This document shows positions 17,776 to 25,504 of a stretch of 64,000 nt of DNA, in pieces. The position numbers and the translations under genes were made by a program. Under the pieces are notes generated by a model, which saw only the letters and a list, made by a program, of their open reading frames with translations, searched no databases and had not been told where the DNA came from. Position 1 is the first letter of the stretch, and the number at the start of each line of letters is the position of its first letter. Source of the DNA: Pelagibius sp. (GTDB lineage: Bacteria; Pseudomonadota; Alphaproteobacteria; Kiloniellales; Kiloniellaceae); the NCBI RefSeq assembly GCF_028281305.1, contig NZ_JANQKD010000013.1:17941-81940 (forward strand), in the 5' to 3' direction.

Positions 17776-18432
17776 TCAGGCGCTGCGCTTGTGCAAGCGC
17801 CGGTCCTGTTCTCTCTTCGGCGGTTGCGACTCGAGCGCGGCGCTGCTGCGCTGATAGCGCCAGACCGAAGCCGGGGGAATGTTATCCATCACCCAACTGG
17901 CACGGCGGCCCCGAAGGCCGAGGGCGGCGGCAATGCGCTTGGAGACCGGTGAGGCCGGGCCGTAGGTGAACTGAACAAAGACGCCGTGGTCGTCGAGCAC
18001 GGCCATGGATTCGGCGACGATCTGGCGGCAGATCCGGTCAGGGATCGACAACAGCGGCAGGCTCGAGACCACCGCCTTGACCTTGCCGATGCCGGCGTTC
18101 TGAAGCAGCCGGCGCAGGTTCGCCGCATCGCCCTGCAGCACCCGCACCTGGGGGAAGCGTTCGGCGATCACCCGGTGGAACGCTTTGTCGCGTTCGATCA
18201 CGATGATGTCCCTGTGGGGGATACCGGCTTCCAGCAGGGCAGCGGTGATGTTGCCGGTGCCGCCGCCCAACTCGATGATCGCGCCCTCGGCGTCGTGGTC
18301 AATCTCTGCGGCCATGGCGGTGGCGAGGCTGCGTCCGCTCGGCACCACGGCTCCGACAGCCTTCGGGTTGCGCAGCCAGCGCCCCAGAAAGCGGATATTG
18401 CGCTTCAGGTTCTTCGGTCGGCCCAATTCCAT
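17776..18432 (-). CDS. SAM-dependent methyltransferase, PmtA-like
   Basis: The 218-residue soluble protein has a class I methyltransferase fold with motif I IELGGGTG at residues 53-60, and SSLPLLSIP and QFTYGP segments. These are typical of the PmtA-type phospholipid N-methyltransferases that resemble rRNA adenine dimethylases. Such enzymes convert phosphatidylethanolamine toward phosphatidylcholine. The N-terminus (RFLGRWLRNPKAVGAVVPS) fits that group. The C-terminus is basic. I assign PmtA-like rather than PmtA because sub-families are hard to separate by eye. The ATG at 18432 lies in the first unit of a 14-bp tandem repeat that creates competing starts upstream. Confidence 0.78.
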   Translation of the reverse strand: MELGRPKNLKRNIRFLGRWLRNPKAVGAVVPSGRSLATAMAAEIDHDAEGAIIELGGGTGNITAALLEAGIPHRDIIVIERDKAFHRVIAERFPQVRVLQGDAANLRRLLQNAGIGKVKAVVSSLPLLSIPDRICRQIVAESMAVLDDHGVFVQFTYGPASPVSKRIAAALGLRGRRASWVMDNIPPASVWRYQRSSAALESQPPKREQDRRLHKRSA

Positions 18433-18480
18433 CGGCCCAGTTCCATTAACCCAGTTCCATCAACCCAGTTTCGCCGGCAT
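18405..18480 (-). promoter_or_regulatory. Chain of overlapping minicistrons before the methyltransferase
   Basis: ATG 18480 opens MPAKLG and stops in TGA overlapping ATG 18460 (TGATG). That opens MELG and stops in TAA overlapping ATG 18446 (TAATG). That in turn opens MELGRWNWADRRT and stops at 18405, overlapping the methyltransferase start at 18432 out of frame. Whether any is translated is inference. Confidence 0.45.
18422..18477 (-). repeat. 14-bp tandem repeat over the PmtA-like start, 4 units
   Basis: On the plus strand the units are CCCAATTCCATCGG, CCCAGTTCCATTAA, CCCAGTTCCATCAA and CCCAGTTTCGCCGG. Read on the coding strand, three units carry ATGGAAYTGGG. Because 14 is not divisible by three, each start is in a different frame. 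Confidence 0.9.
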
Positions 18481-18789
18481 GGTCCGGTTTGATCCGTCCG
18501 CCCCCGGCGGTTGCTCGCCTTGCACAGGCCCCTGCGGCGGTCCCCTGACAACCGGGCCGGCAGCTCCGGACAAGCAATACCAAGCGCTTGCGAATCCACA
18601 CAGCGCCTAAGGATATGCTGTATATGGACCCGGGTCGCTCGTCCACAAGTGATCTTCCTGTGGTGCGGCGCGATGGCAAGGGAAAGTCAGCAACGACGGG
18701 AGCTCCGAAAAAGGCCATTCAGGCCCTTCTCGGAGCAACCTCTTTACCGTCATTTCTTCCCCCGGTTTTGTCAGCCCAAAGGGCGAAGA
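18481..18789. other. Intergenic region with one strong hairpin
   Basis: The 309-base stretch lies downstream of the small leftward gene and upstream of the methyltransferase. A short plus-strand frame here has no ribosome binding site and looks spurious. The hairpin at 18702-18736 is the only structure I can support. Confidence 0.5.
18702..18736 (-). terminator. Hairpin downstream of the small 18790-18975 gene
   Basis: A 15-base stem (13 of 15 pairs, arms 18702-18716 and 18722-18736) with a 5-base loop lies 54 bases beyond the stop of the small leftward gene. No U-tract follows on that strand, so terminator function is uncertain. Confidence 0.4.
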
Positions 18790-18975
18790 TCACGCTTCAA
18801 AGTCGATCTTCTGTCCCCGGTCGGGATCCGGATAGGGAAACCGCGGGGGCGGGTCCTTTGGGGCCGACTCCACCGGCCGGGCCGAGTCCGACTTGGCGGC
18901 GGGCGTGACTTCAGGCGCCACCGACTGCGTCGATCCCGTGTTGGCCAGCGGCACGGGGCTTGGTTGGATCTGCAT
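18790..18975 (-). CDS. Small Pro-rich protein of unknown function, 61 aa
   Basis: The frame is only 61 codons but is preceded by an ideal TTTAGGAGGTTCAA Shine-Dalgarno context, so I take it as real. The product has no signal peptide or membrane segment. It is rich in Pro, Ser and Ala and ends in the charged tail PDPDRGQKIDFEA. It looks disordered, apart from a possibly conserved C-terminal motif. The family is unknown to me. It sits left of the AT-rich region that precedes the ParA gene and is transcribed divergently from it. Confidence 0.65.
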   Translation of the reverse strand: MQIQPSPVPLANTGSTQSVAPEVTPAAKSDSARPVESAPKDPPPRFPYPDPDRGQKIDFEA

Positions 18976-19478
18976 TTGAACCTCCTAAAGTTCAGGCAGC
19001 CGCTCTCCCATTACTATATAATACATCGAGGCGCTTAAGTAAATATTTAAATAAAAAGCAAGTAATGCTAAATTCAAGTAAAATTTTATTCAAATTTTCT
19101 CTCGATGTGTATTCGTCTGCCAGTAGATTTACTTGAATTCAAGGTTGATTTTGAGATGACAACGCACGCTTTACGCGCTAAACATGCCTGGAGGGAGGGC
19201 GCAGCCGGCTGTGTCCCACAGCGGCTGCCGCAGGGCGGCGAAGGCCTGCATTCTCTGGCCAAGGGCTTTGCCGCGATGCACTTTTTTTGCCCTGCGCAAT
19301 ATGTCCAGCTTCCAATCAACCGCTACATATAGTATAGGTTAACAAAATATTAACTGTCACTGGTAGGTGCGGGGAGCTTACGCTTTCTTGCAGCGCTGAG
19401 GTAAGGGCTGCTGACGCCGCGTCGGGCCGCGGTTGGTCGGCATTGAGGGGCTCTTGTCAATTGGGGGAGCGGGCGGTT
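18976..19478. other. AT-rich region with nested inverted repeats before parA
   Basis: About 500 bases without a credible gene. AT content is high at 19010-19140 and 19315-19360. ACATCGAG (19023-19030) pairs with CTCGATGT (19101-19108). AATTCAAGTAAA (19071-19082) pairs with TTTACTTGAATT (19128-19139), and CTTGAATTCAAG near 19132-19143 is itself palindromic. It presumably contains the divergent promoters of the small gene and the ParA operon. Confidence 0.6.
19338..19354. promoter_or_regulatory. CtrA-type box upstream of the ParA operon
   Basis: GTTAACAAAATATTAAC contains TTAA-N7-TTAAC, the full consensus for the alphaproteobacterial cell-cycle regulator CtrA. It lies about 125 bases before the GTG start of the ParA gene. 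Confidence 0.6.
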
Positions 19479-20186
19479 GTGAAGGTTGTTGTTGTTGCAT
19501 CCCAAAAGGGTGGATCCGGAAAAACGACGATTGCCGGGCACCTGGCAGTTCAGGCTGAACTCAGCGGCCGCGGGCCGGTCGGGCTGATCGATGTCGATCC
19601 GCAGGGCAGCTTGGCGGACTGGTGGAACGAGCGGGCGGCGCCCAATCCCTTCTTCATCCAGACCGCGGTTCCGCGCTTGGCGCAGGACGTCAAGGAACTG
19701 GCTGCGCACGGCATGGAATTGCTGGTGATCGACACGCCACCGGCGCTGACCGGCACGATTGCCGATGTCATCCGCGTTGCCGACCTGGTGGTCATTCCCA
19801 CGCGTCCGAGCCCGCACGACCTGCGCTCGATCGGGGCGACCATGGAACTGGTGGAACATCTGGGGAAGCCGCTGGTCTTTGTGGTCAACGGTGCGGCGCC
19901 AAGAGCCAAGATCACAGCGGAAGCGGTTTCTCTGCTGTCCCAGCATGGGCCTCTGGCTCCTGCGATCATTCATCAGAGAGTCGATTTCGCCGCCTCCATG
20001 ATCGATGGCCGCACGGTGATGGAATTGCCCGGCGAGTCCCGCTCGGCGCGCGAGATTGCGGCGCTTTGGGATTATCTCGATGTCCGGCTGTCCGGAGCGA
20101 GGAGGCCCCGGAGGGTGCCCGCCGTTCCGCCGGCCCTGACCGGCTCCGAGCAGACCAATCAGATCAAGGTTGAGGGCAGAGCCTGA
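19479..20186 (+). CDS. Orphan ParA/MinD-type ATPase
   Basis: The 235-residue protein has the deviant Walker A motif KGGSGKTT at residues 10-17, switch I DVDPQGS and Walker B VIDTPP, all typical of ParA proteins that form ATP-dependent dimers on DNA or membrane. GTG 19479, with GGGGGAG nine bases upstream, gives the canonical MKVVVVASQKGG start; two TTG codons further up are less likely. No ParB or DNA-binding partner is adjacent. Instead one base separates it from a large SPOR-domain membrane protein, its probable partner. The short, Pro- and Arg-rich C-terminal tail is not part of the fold. A chromosome-segregation ParA is less likely because parB is absent. Confidence 0.88.
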   Translation: MKVVVVASQKGGSGKTTIAGHLAVQAELSGRGPVGLIDVDPQGSLADWWNERAAPNPFFIQTAVPRLAQDVKELAAHGMELLVIDTPPALTGTIADVIRVADLVVIPTRPSPHDLRSIGATMELVEHLGKPLVFVVNGAAPRAKITAEAVSLLSQHGPLAPAIIHQRVDFAASMIDGRTVMELPGESRSAREIAALWDYLDVRLSGARRPRRVPAVPPALTGSEQTNQIKVEGRA

Positions 20187-20187
20187 G

Positions 20188-22869
20188 ATGACTCAAGCCA
20201 AGGCGGCTTCCCTGACCAGTGCGCTTTTCGCACGCAAAGGCGCTGCGTCCCCGGCCAGCCTCGTCATTGCCGAGCTTCAGACGGAAGACGGGCCCGAAGG
20301 CGCGCTGCCGGTCCAAAAGGGCAAGGGCAGGGGCCAGGACTCCTCCGAGCGGCGGCAGGCAAAGCTGCCGGAGATCGAACAGGAACTGCCGCTGCTGGCC
20401 TTTGTCGACGCCCAGAGCAAGAAAGCCGAAATCGGGAAAGATGGTGCCCTCCCGGCCGATGGCCCTGGCGCCGTCGATCAGCCCCGGGACGTGGATCAGC
20501 CCCGGGAGGTGGATCAGCCCCGGGAGGTGGATCAGCCCAGAGACGACGAAAGCCACGGCACGCCGCTGGCGCGCAACTCTGGTACCGCCGGCGACAGCGC
20601 CGGTGAAGCGGACCTTGAGCCGAGTCCGGCTGCGAGCCTTTTGGACCGCAGCCCCCTCGGGTTGCGAGACGATGCCGAGGAGGCTCCGGGGTCTTCGGAG
20701 AACGTGGCACAAGAAGACGCGGCAGATGCGGCAGAGGCAAATGCGGCAGAGGCAGATGCGGCACAGCAGGCACCCGATCCTTCTGACGTGCTGGGCCCGG
20801 AAGTGCGGGCCATCTCCGAAGTGCAGGCCATCGAAGCGGAGATCGTGGAAACCGGTGCAGCCTCGTCCGGGCCTGTTGTCGACGACCCGCTGGTCGCCGA
20901 TCCGGCACCGGCGGCGACAGTGCCCTCGACTGCCGATGTCTTCGAACCGGAAGTTATCGACGCCGAGATCGTCGAACCCGCAGATGCCGGTGATACGCCT
21001 GCCGCGGTGACGCAGAGCGCGGGCCAGCGCGGCGAAGCGTCTGTCGGGAGTGGCGAAGCGGCCCGCAGCGGTGAGGCGGAGGTTGCCGCCGGCCCGCCAG
21101 ACGATCCGCAAGAGGCGGTGTCCGCCACGCCCGCATCCGCGCCCGAAGAGACTGCGGCAGAGGCGGCAGTGTCTGGCACGGCAGCCTCGACCGAGACCGG
21201 CGATGCGGAGGCCAGTGATCAGGCAGCCAGTGATCAGGCAGCCAGCGATCCGGCGGCCAGTGATCCAACAGCCGGTGGTTCGCGCACCAACGATTCGGGT
21301 GGGCCGACGCCGGATGCGGAGAAGAGACAGGCACCAGGCGATCCGCTGCTCTCTGACCAAGAACAGGCCGCTGCGGGGACTGCTGGAGACAAAGCAGACG
21401 GCGAGGATCCCGAAGAGGCGCTTAAGAGCGAGCCTTCCGTCATCGCCAAGCCGGAAGAGCGCGATCCACCGCGCACCTCCTCCGCGGTCAATCTTCGCCT
21501 GGCGCAAAAGATCGACGGGCCCAAAGAGGGCAGTCGACCGACTGCTCCTATGACCGCTCCCGCCACCGCTTCGGCTTCCACCGCTTCGGCTTCCACCGGG
21601 CCGCTGCGCGCCGGGCCCGCTGCTGCAGCGCGCGACCGTCTTGGCTCAGGGCACAGCACAGGGCACAGCACAGGGCGCGACCGCAGCCCCTGGCGCATCG
21701 CCGCTGTGATCGCTGTCGGCGCGGCGCTCGGCTTCACGGCCTATACGCTCTGGCCGCGGTCGTCAGACCCGCAATCCACAGAAGCTCAATCTACAGAAGC
21801 TCAATCCACAGGGACCCAGTCTGCGGAGACCCGGTCCCCAGACGGGTCGTCCCCGGGCGCACCGCAGGCCGCGGCGGCGGGCCAGGGCTCCGACGCTGCT
21901 GTGCCGGCCTCTGCAACGGAACCCGAAGGCAGCGTTGAAAGCGCTGCGCAGGCTGCGGACGGGCCGCAGGATGAAGACGCTTTGCCGCCCGAAGACGCAA
22001 CGGCGGCCGGCACGGACGCTGACCTCGCGGCCGCCGGGACGACCGCGGCGGCCGCGGAGCCTTCCTTCGACATCATCCGGATCGAGCCGAACGGCCAGTC
22101 GATCATTGCCGGGCGTGCGGAACCGCTGAGCGAATGGATTCTGCTGAACAACGGCGAGCCCATCGGCACCGTTCGGGCCGATATCAATGGTGAGTGGGTG
22201 CTGTTGCCGGATGCTTCGCTGATCCCCGGCGCCAACGACTTCAGCCTTGTCAGGAAGGCAGAGCGCGGCAAGGTCGAGATCCCTGCGACAATCGGCCCCT
22301 CCTCCGAGGCGCCTGGAAGCGCCCCAGGGAGCGCCCCAGGGAGCGTGCCTGCGAGCGCGCCGGACGCGGCGGCGCAGGCTGCGGCGACGGTGTTGCCGGA
22401 GGACGCGCTTTCGGGAGAGGAGTTTTCGGCGGAGGGCCTGTCCGCCGGGGTTGTTCTGCCCCGTCTGAAACCCCGCCAGGAGCCTGCGGCAGAGGAACAG
22501 TCTTCGGTGATCAATCTGGCGCCCGGCGGCGGCTATCAGGTCCAGTTCGCATCGGTCCGCCAGAGTGACGCGGCGGAACGGGAACGCGAAAGGCTGATCG
22601 ACGTCTTTCCGTCCCTCCTCGGCGGGCTCGGCCTTCGGGTGCAGGAGGCCACCATTGACGGTGCCGGGGTCTTCTATCGCCTGCGTACGGGGCCGATCGC
22701 TGATCTCGGCAAGGCTCGCGAACTCTGCCGCCGGCTGGAGGCAGAGGGGCAGGGCTGTCTTGTTGTGGCCCGCGCCGTAAATCCGCCGCTGACGGGCACT
22801 GATGCCGACTTGCTCGACCCGCCGGCGTCGGTTCTGACGCCGAACCAGCAGGCGGAGATACCGGACTGA
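20188..22869 (+). CDS. Large disordered membrane protein with C-terminal SPOR domain
   Basis: The 893-residue protein has three parts. Residues 1-500 are acidic, Ala/Pro/Glu-rich and mostly disordered, with in-frame tandem repeats such as (VDQPRE)4 and (ASDQA)4. A single membrane helix follows at about 503-523. A periplasmic part contains a small beta domain at about 626-690 (IIRIEPNGQSIIAGRAEP...NGEWVLLP) and a SPOR domain at about 783-865 (YQVQFASV...YRLRTGPI). SPOR domains bind denuded peptidoglycan at division septa. ATG 20188 overlaps almost directly with the ParA stop, so the two are translationally linked. I infer that the cytoplasmic tail recruits the ParA ATPase and the SPOR domain anchors it at the septum. 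Confidence 0.85.
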   Translation: MTQAKAASLTSALFARKGAASPASLVIAELQTEDGPEGALPVQKGKGRGQDSSERRQAKLPEIEQELPLLAFVDAQSKKAEIGKDGALPADGPGAVDQPRDVDQPREVDQPREVDQPRDDESHGTPLARNSGTAGDSAGEADLEPSPAASLLDRSPLGLRDDAEEAPGSSENVAQEDAADAAEANAAEADAAQQAPDPSDVLGPEVRAISEVQAIEAEIVETGAASSGPVVDDPLVADPAPAATVPSTADVFEPEVIDAEIVEPADAGDTPAAVTQSAGQRGEASVGSGEAARSGEAEVAAGPPDDPQEAVSATPASAPEETAAEAAVSGTAASTETGDAEASDQAASDQAASDPAASDPTAGGSRTNDSGGPTPDAEKRQAPGDPLLSDQEQAAAGTAGDKADGEDPEEALKSEPSVIAKPEERDPPRTSSAVNLRLAQKIDGPKEGSRPTAPMTAPATASASTASASTGPLRAGPAAAARDRLGSGHSTGHSTGRDRSPWRIAAVIAVGAALGFTAYTLWPRSSDPQSTEAQSTEAQSTGTQSAETRSPDGSSPGAPQAAAAGQGSDAAVPASATEPEGSVESAAQAADGPQDEDALPPEDATAAGTDADLAAAGTTAAAAEPSFDIIRIEPNGQSIIAGRAEPLSEWILLNNGEPIGTVRADINGEWVLLPDASLIPGANDFSLVRKAERGKVEIPATIGPSSEAPGSAPGSAPGSVPASAPDAAAQAAATVLPEDALSGEEFSAEGLSAGVVLPRLKPRQEPAAEEQSSVINLAPGGGYQVQFASVRQSDAAERERERLIDVFPSLLGGLGLRVQEATIDGAGVFYRLRTGPIADLGKARELCRRLEAEGQGCLVVARAVNPPLTGTDADLLDPPASVLTPNQQAEIPD
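20473..20544 (+). repeat. 18-bp tandem repeat, 4 units, in the SPOR gene
   Basis: Units GTSGATCAGCCCCGGGAS at 20473, 20491, 20509 and 20527 encode VDQPR(D/E). The two middle copies are identical, a sign of recent expansion. Confidence 0.85.
21211..21270 (+). repeat. 15-bp tandem repeat, 4 units, in the SPOR gene
   Basis: GCCAGTGATCAGGCA occurs twice unchanged, then twice with substitutions, encoding ASDQA/ASDPA. Similar short repeats lie at 21649 (12 bp), 21775 (15 bp) and 22315 (12 bp) in the same gene. Confidence 0.85.
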
Positions 22870-22914
22870 GGTGCGGGCCTTGCGCCGGTGCGCTGCTGCC
22901 GGGCGATGCTGTCG

Positions 22915-23769
22915 TCAGGCGGCGCCGGCGTCGTAAAGGCCGATCGCTTCCAAAACGTCCTTGATCTCCCGGCGGGCGGCCGCGTGGCTGCTGGTCTCGC
23001 CTTCCTCAGGCAGATCGAGTGCGGTCAGTCCGCTGAGGAAGAGCTCGCGGAAGACGACCCGCTCGCTGACGCCCGGAGCGACGCGAAAGCCGATGCGCTT
23101 CGAGAGGACCGACAGCAGGTTGCTGATCTCCCGCATGTTGCGGGCTTCGATATGGGCCAGCCGGTTGCGCAGCACCACCCAGTCGATCGGCGGCCGTCCG
23201 GTGACGACGCGCTGATTGTTCTGCTCCCAGACCAATTGGCTGTACACGCTCGGCGCTTCCACCAGCCGGTCCTCGCGGTTGATGCGCGCCAGAACTTCGA
23301 TGTCCAACAGGCTGTCGTTCAGGGGTGTCACGAGGGTGTCGGCGAAGCGGTGCCCCAGCCGGCAGAGCGAAGAGTCGCTGCCCGGTGTGTCGATGACCAC
23401 GAAGTCGCAGCCCTGCGCCTCGGCCAGCGCTGCCTGCAGGCGCTGCTCCTCATCCTCCGTGGCCTGCTGACGATCGGCGGCGGCGGAGCGTTCGACCACC
23501 GCATGGCGCGGCAGTTCCAGCGTCCGACCGCTTCGCTCGGCGTAGTCTTCACGGTTCTTGAAAAAAGCGGACAGCGTTGCCTGGCGGGAATCCAGATCGA
23601 GGGTCGCGACCTTGAAACCCAGTTTCATCAAGGCGACGCTCAGATGAATGGCTGTGGTCGACTTGCCGGTGCCGCCTTTCTCGCTGCCGACCACGACAAC
23701 GTAGGGACCATTGTCGTCCGGCTGCTCCGCAGCCCAGTCCCCCTCTGACTCGACGATCGCCCCCTGCAT
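22915..23769 (-). CDS. mipZ: Division-plane positioning ATPase MipZ
   Basis: The 284-residue protein carries Walker A KGGTGKST (residues 31-38), a DLDSRQ switch and VIDTPG. It also has the MipZ-specific middle region (WVVLRNRLAH, RIGFRVAPGVSERVVFRELF). MipZ forms bipolar gradients from the ParB-marked origins and blocks FtsZ assembly away from midcell in alphaproteobacteria. I start it at ATG 23769, consistent with family N-termini; an upstream GTG would add 28 residues without similarity. It converges on the SPOR gene with a 45-base gap, so a second septum-related ATPase lies next to the ParA-SPOR pair. Confidence 0.92.
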   Translation of the reverse strand: MQGAIVESEGDWAAEQPDDNGPYVVVVGSEKGGTGKSTTAIHLSVALMKLGFKVATLDLDSRQATLSAFFKNREDYAERSGRTLELPRHAVVERSAAADRQQATEDEEQRLQAALAEAQGCDFVVIDTPGSDSSLCRLGHRFADTLVTPLNDSLLDIEVLARINREDRLVEAPSVYSQLVWEQNNQRVVTGRPPIDWVVLRNRLAHIEARNMREISNLLSVLSKRIGFRVAPGVSERVVFRELFLSGLTALDLPEEGETSSHAAARREIKDVLEAIGLYDAGAA

Positions 23770-23953
23770 GGTCACGACGCTAGCACAGCGCGAACGCGAG
23801 TTCACGGTGTTGACGCGACGGGAGAGATGAAAAGCTGAGGCGCCGCCTCGCACCCTGGCATTCCGGCCAGGTCCGGCACCGCAGCCGGTCGATCTTGCGC
23901 TCCCCCTGCAAAACAGCTCTCCCCAGAATCGACCTCCCCAGAACAGCCCCTTT

Positions 23954-24523
23954 TTAGAACAAGACCGTCCAGCTCTCCGTATCGCGGGCTGCAGCAGCCT
24001 GGGCGACAGTTGAGTGGCCGCCAGGGGATACCATTCTCAGGTGTTCCGCCTCTTTTTCGTCGTCGAGCTCTTGGGGCTGGTCGGCCCGCTCCGGCTCAAG
24101 ACCGGGGCCTTTCTCCGGCTGACCCACGCTCTCGGCGACGTTGCCCTTGAGGGCGGCCAAGCGGCGGGCGAGGACCTCGGTCTTTGCCCAGGCCAGGAAC
24201 TCTTTGCCTTCCTTGTTCTTGTGGACCGCCGCCCATTGCTGGCGCTTGTCCGAGCGCATGGCAAAGGCGATGTTCTCGCCCTCCAGGCCGCAGTCGAGGG
24301 ACTGCGTATAGGGCGGCACCTTGCCGCCCCAGATCTCTGAAATGACGTTCCAGGAGAAGCCTTCTTTGACCAGCAGTTCCATCATCACCTGGTCGAACTC
24401 GCCGCGCGCCAGTTCCAGCGCATAGCTGATCATGCAGTCCAGTTCCTGGCTGCCTGTGGAAGCGCTTTCAAGCTCGGAGATGACGCGCGTGATGATGTCG
24501 CCTTCCGGCGTGTTCCGATCCAT
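23954..24523 (-). CDS. Unknown protein with a phage ABA-sandwich-like N-terminus
   Basis: The 189-residue acidic protein has no signal peptide or membrane helix. Residues 25-85 (ELDCMISYAL ... PPYTQSLDCGLEG) resemble the Phage ABA sandwich domain, in which a leading LDxxIAxAL and a later YTxSLDAALxL are typical. The C-terminal 60 residues are disordered and charged. ATG 24523 is the first start. Nothing else around it looks phage-derived, so if the similarity holds it is a domesticated gene. The function is unknown. Confidence 0.6.
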   Translation of the reverse strand: MDRNTPEGDIITRVISELESASTGSQELDCMISYALELARGEFDQVMMELLVKEGFSWNVISEIWGGKVPPYTQSLDCGLEGENIAFAMRSDKRQQWAAVHKNKEGKEFLAWAKTEVLARRLAALKGNVAESVGQPEKGPGLEPERADQPQELDDEKEAEHLRMVSPGGHSTVAQAAAARDTESWTVLF

Positions 24524-24699
24524 GCTCCCCGTCCCCAGACCCTCGGTTGAAGTGTACTGATTTTGCGATGGAAGAGAAGCGCCCCTACCTCGGAATCACA
24601 AAAAATAGATTTGCTTATGGTTAATTTCGCGCCGGAAAACTACCTCCGGTGTCCGGGCTGTGTAGATCCTGCCGCCTAAGGGTTCAGCCGCGGCTGCGG

Positions 24700-25389
24700 C
24701 TAGCCGTTCGACTTGGCCTGCGCGTCCGCTGTCCAGCTGTTCGGATCCTGCAGGAAGTGCCGCACCGTATCGACCTCCGCGCTTTTGAGGTAGCCGGTCT
24801 GCTCGGCGACGGCCAGCGCGTCCCACCAGGTTGCAAGGGCGTGCAGCCTCACACCGCGCTCCTGCAGCGCGGCGACGCCCTCAGGGAAGATGCCGTAGTG
24901 GAAGACTACGAAGGTATGGGCGACCTCGGCGCCGGCCTTGCGCAGGGCGTCGACGAAGGTGAGTTTGGAGCCGCCGTCGGTGGCCAGATCCTCAACCAGA
25001 AGTACCCGGCTGCCTTCCGGCAGATGCCCCTCGATCTGGGCGTTGCGGCCGAAGCCTTTCGGTTGTTTGCGGACGTATACCATCGGCAGGCCCAGGCGCT
25101 CGGCGATCCAGGCGGCAAAGGGGATGCCGGCGGTTTCGCCGCCGGCGATGCAGTCGATCGACTCGTAGCCGGCTTCGCGCTTGATGAGCTCGCAGCCGAA
25201 GTCCATGAGCTGCGCGCGTGCGCGCGGGAAGGAGATGATCTTGCGGCAGTCGACATAGACCGGGCTGACGCGGCCGGAGGTGAAGGTGAAGGGCTCCTGC
25301 GGGCGAAAGAGGATCGCTTCGATTTCCAGCAGGATCCGGGCCGTGACCGCCGCCATGGCCTGTGGGTCTGATGTGCTTGCCGCGTGCAT
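24700..25389 (-). CDS. pyrE: Orotate phosphoribosyltransferase
   Basis: The 229-residue enzyme converts orotate and PRPP to OMP in pyrimidine synthesis. Visible signatures are [15 protein letters not shown] near residues 35-50, [14 protein letters not shown], the [17 protein letters not shown] loop, and the PRPP-binding motif [14 protein letters not shown]. The length fits the longer alphaproteobacterial PyrE. ATG 25389 gives an N-terminus close to the family; the frame continues upstream but with no similarity. It lies 115 bases downstream of the MFS gene in the same direction and may have its own promoter. Confidence 0.94.
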   Translation of the reverse strand: MHAASTSDPQAMAAVTARILLEIEAILFRPQEPFTFTSGRVSPVYVDCRKIISFPRARAQLMDFGCELIKREAGYESIDCIAGGETAGIPFAAWIAERLGLPMVYVRKQPKGFGRNAQIEGHLPEGSRVLLVEDLATDGGSKLTFVDALRKAGAEVAHTFVVFHYGIFPEGVAALQERGVRLHALATWWDALAVAEQTGYLKSAEVDTVRHFLQDPNSWTADAQAKSNG

Positions 25390-25504
25390 TGTCCGTCCTC
25401 GAGGTTCGGCGCCGGGCGGAGGTTTGCTTGGCTCGGCGCCAGCTTTTGCTGGGCCGGTTGTAGCCCGCCGGGCCGAGTCGATCAAACTTCCGCCCGGCTG
25501 TCGA

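Noticed and set aside
18588..18908. A 106-codon plus-strand gene
   Set aside because: It overlaps the small minus-strand gene with the ideal AGGAGG site, and lacks a ribosome binding site itself.
19035..19050. A second CtrA box
   Set aside because: TTAA and TTAA are separated by 8 bases, one more than the consensus allows.
19105..19332. A 75-codon gene in the AT-rich region before parA
   Set aside because: It has no ribosome binding site, crosses from AT-rich to GC-rich DNA with inconsistent codon use and resembles nothing.
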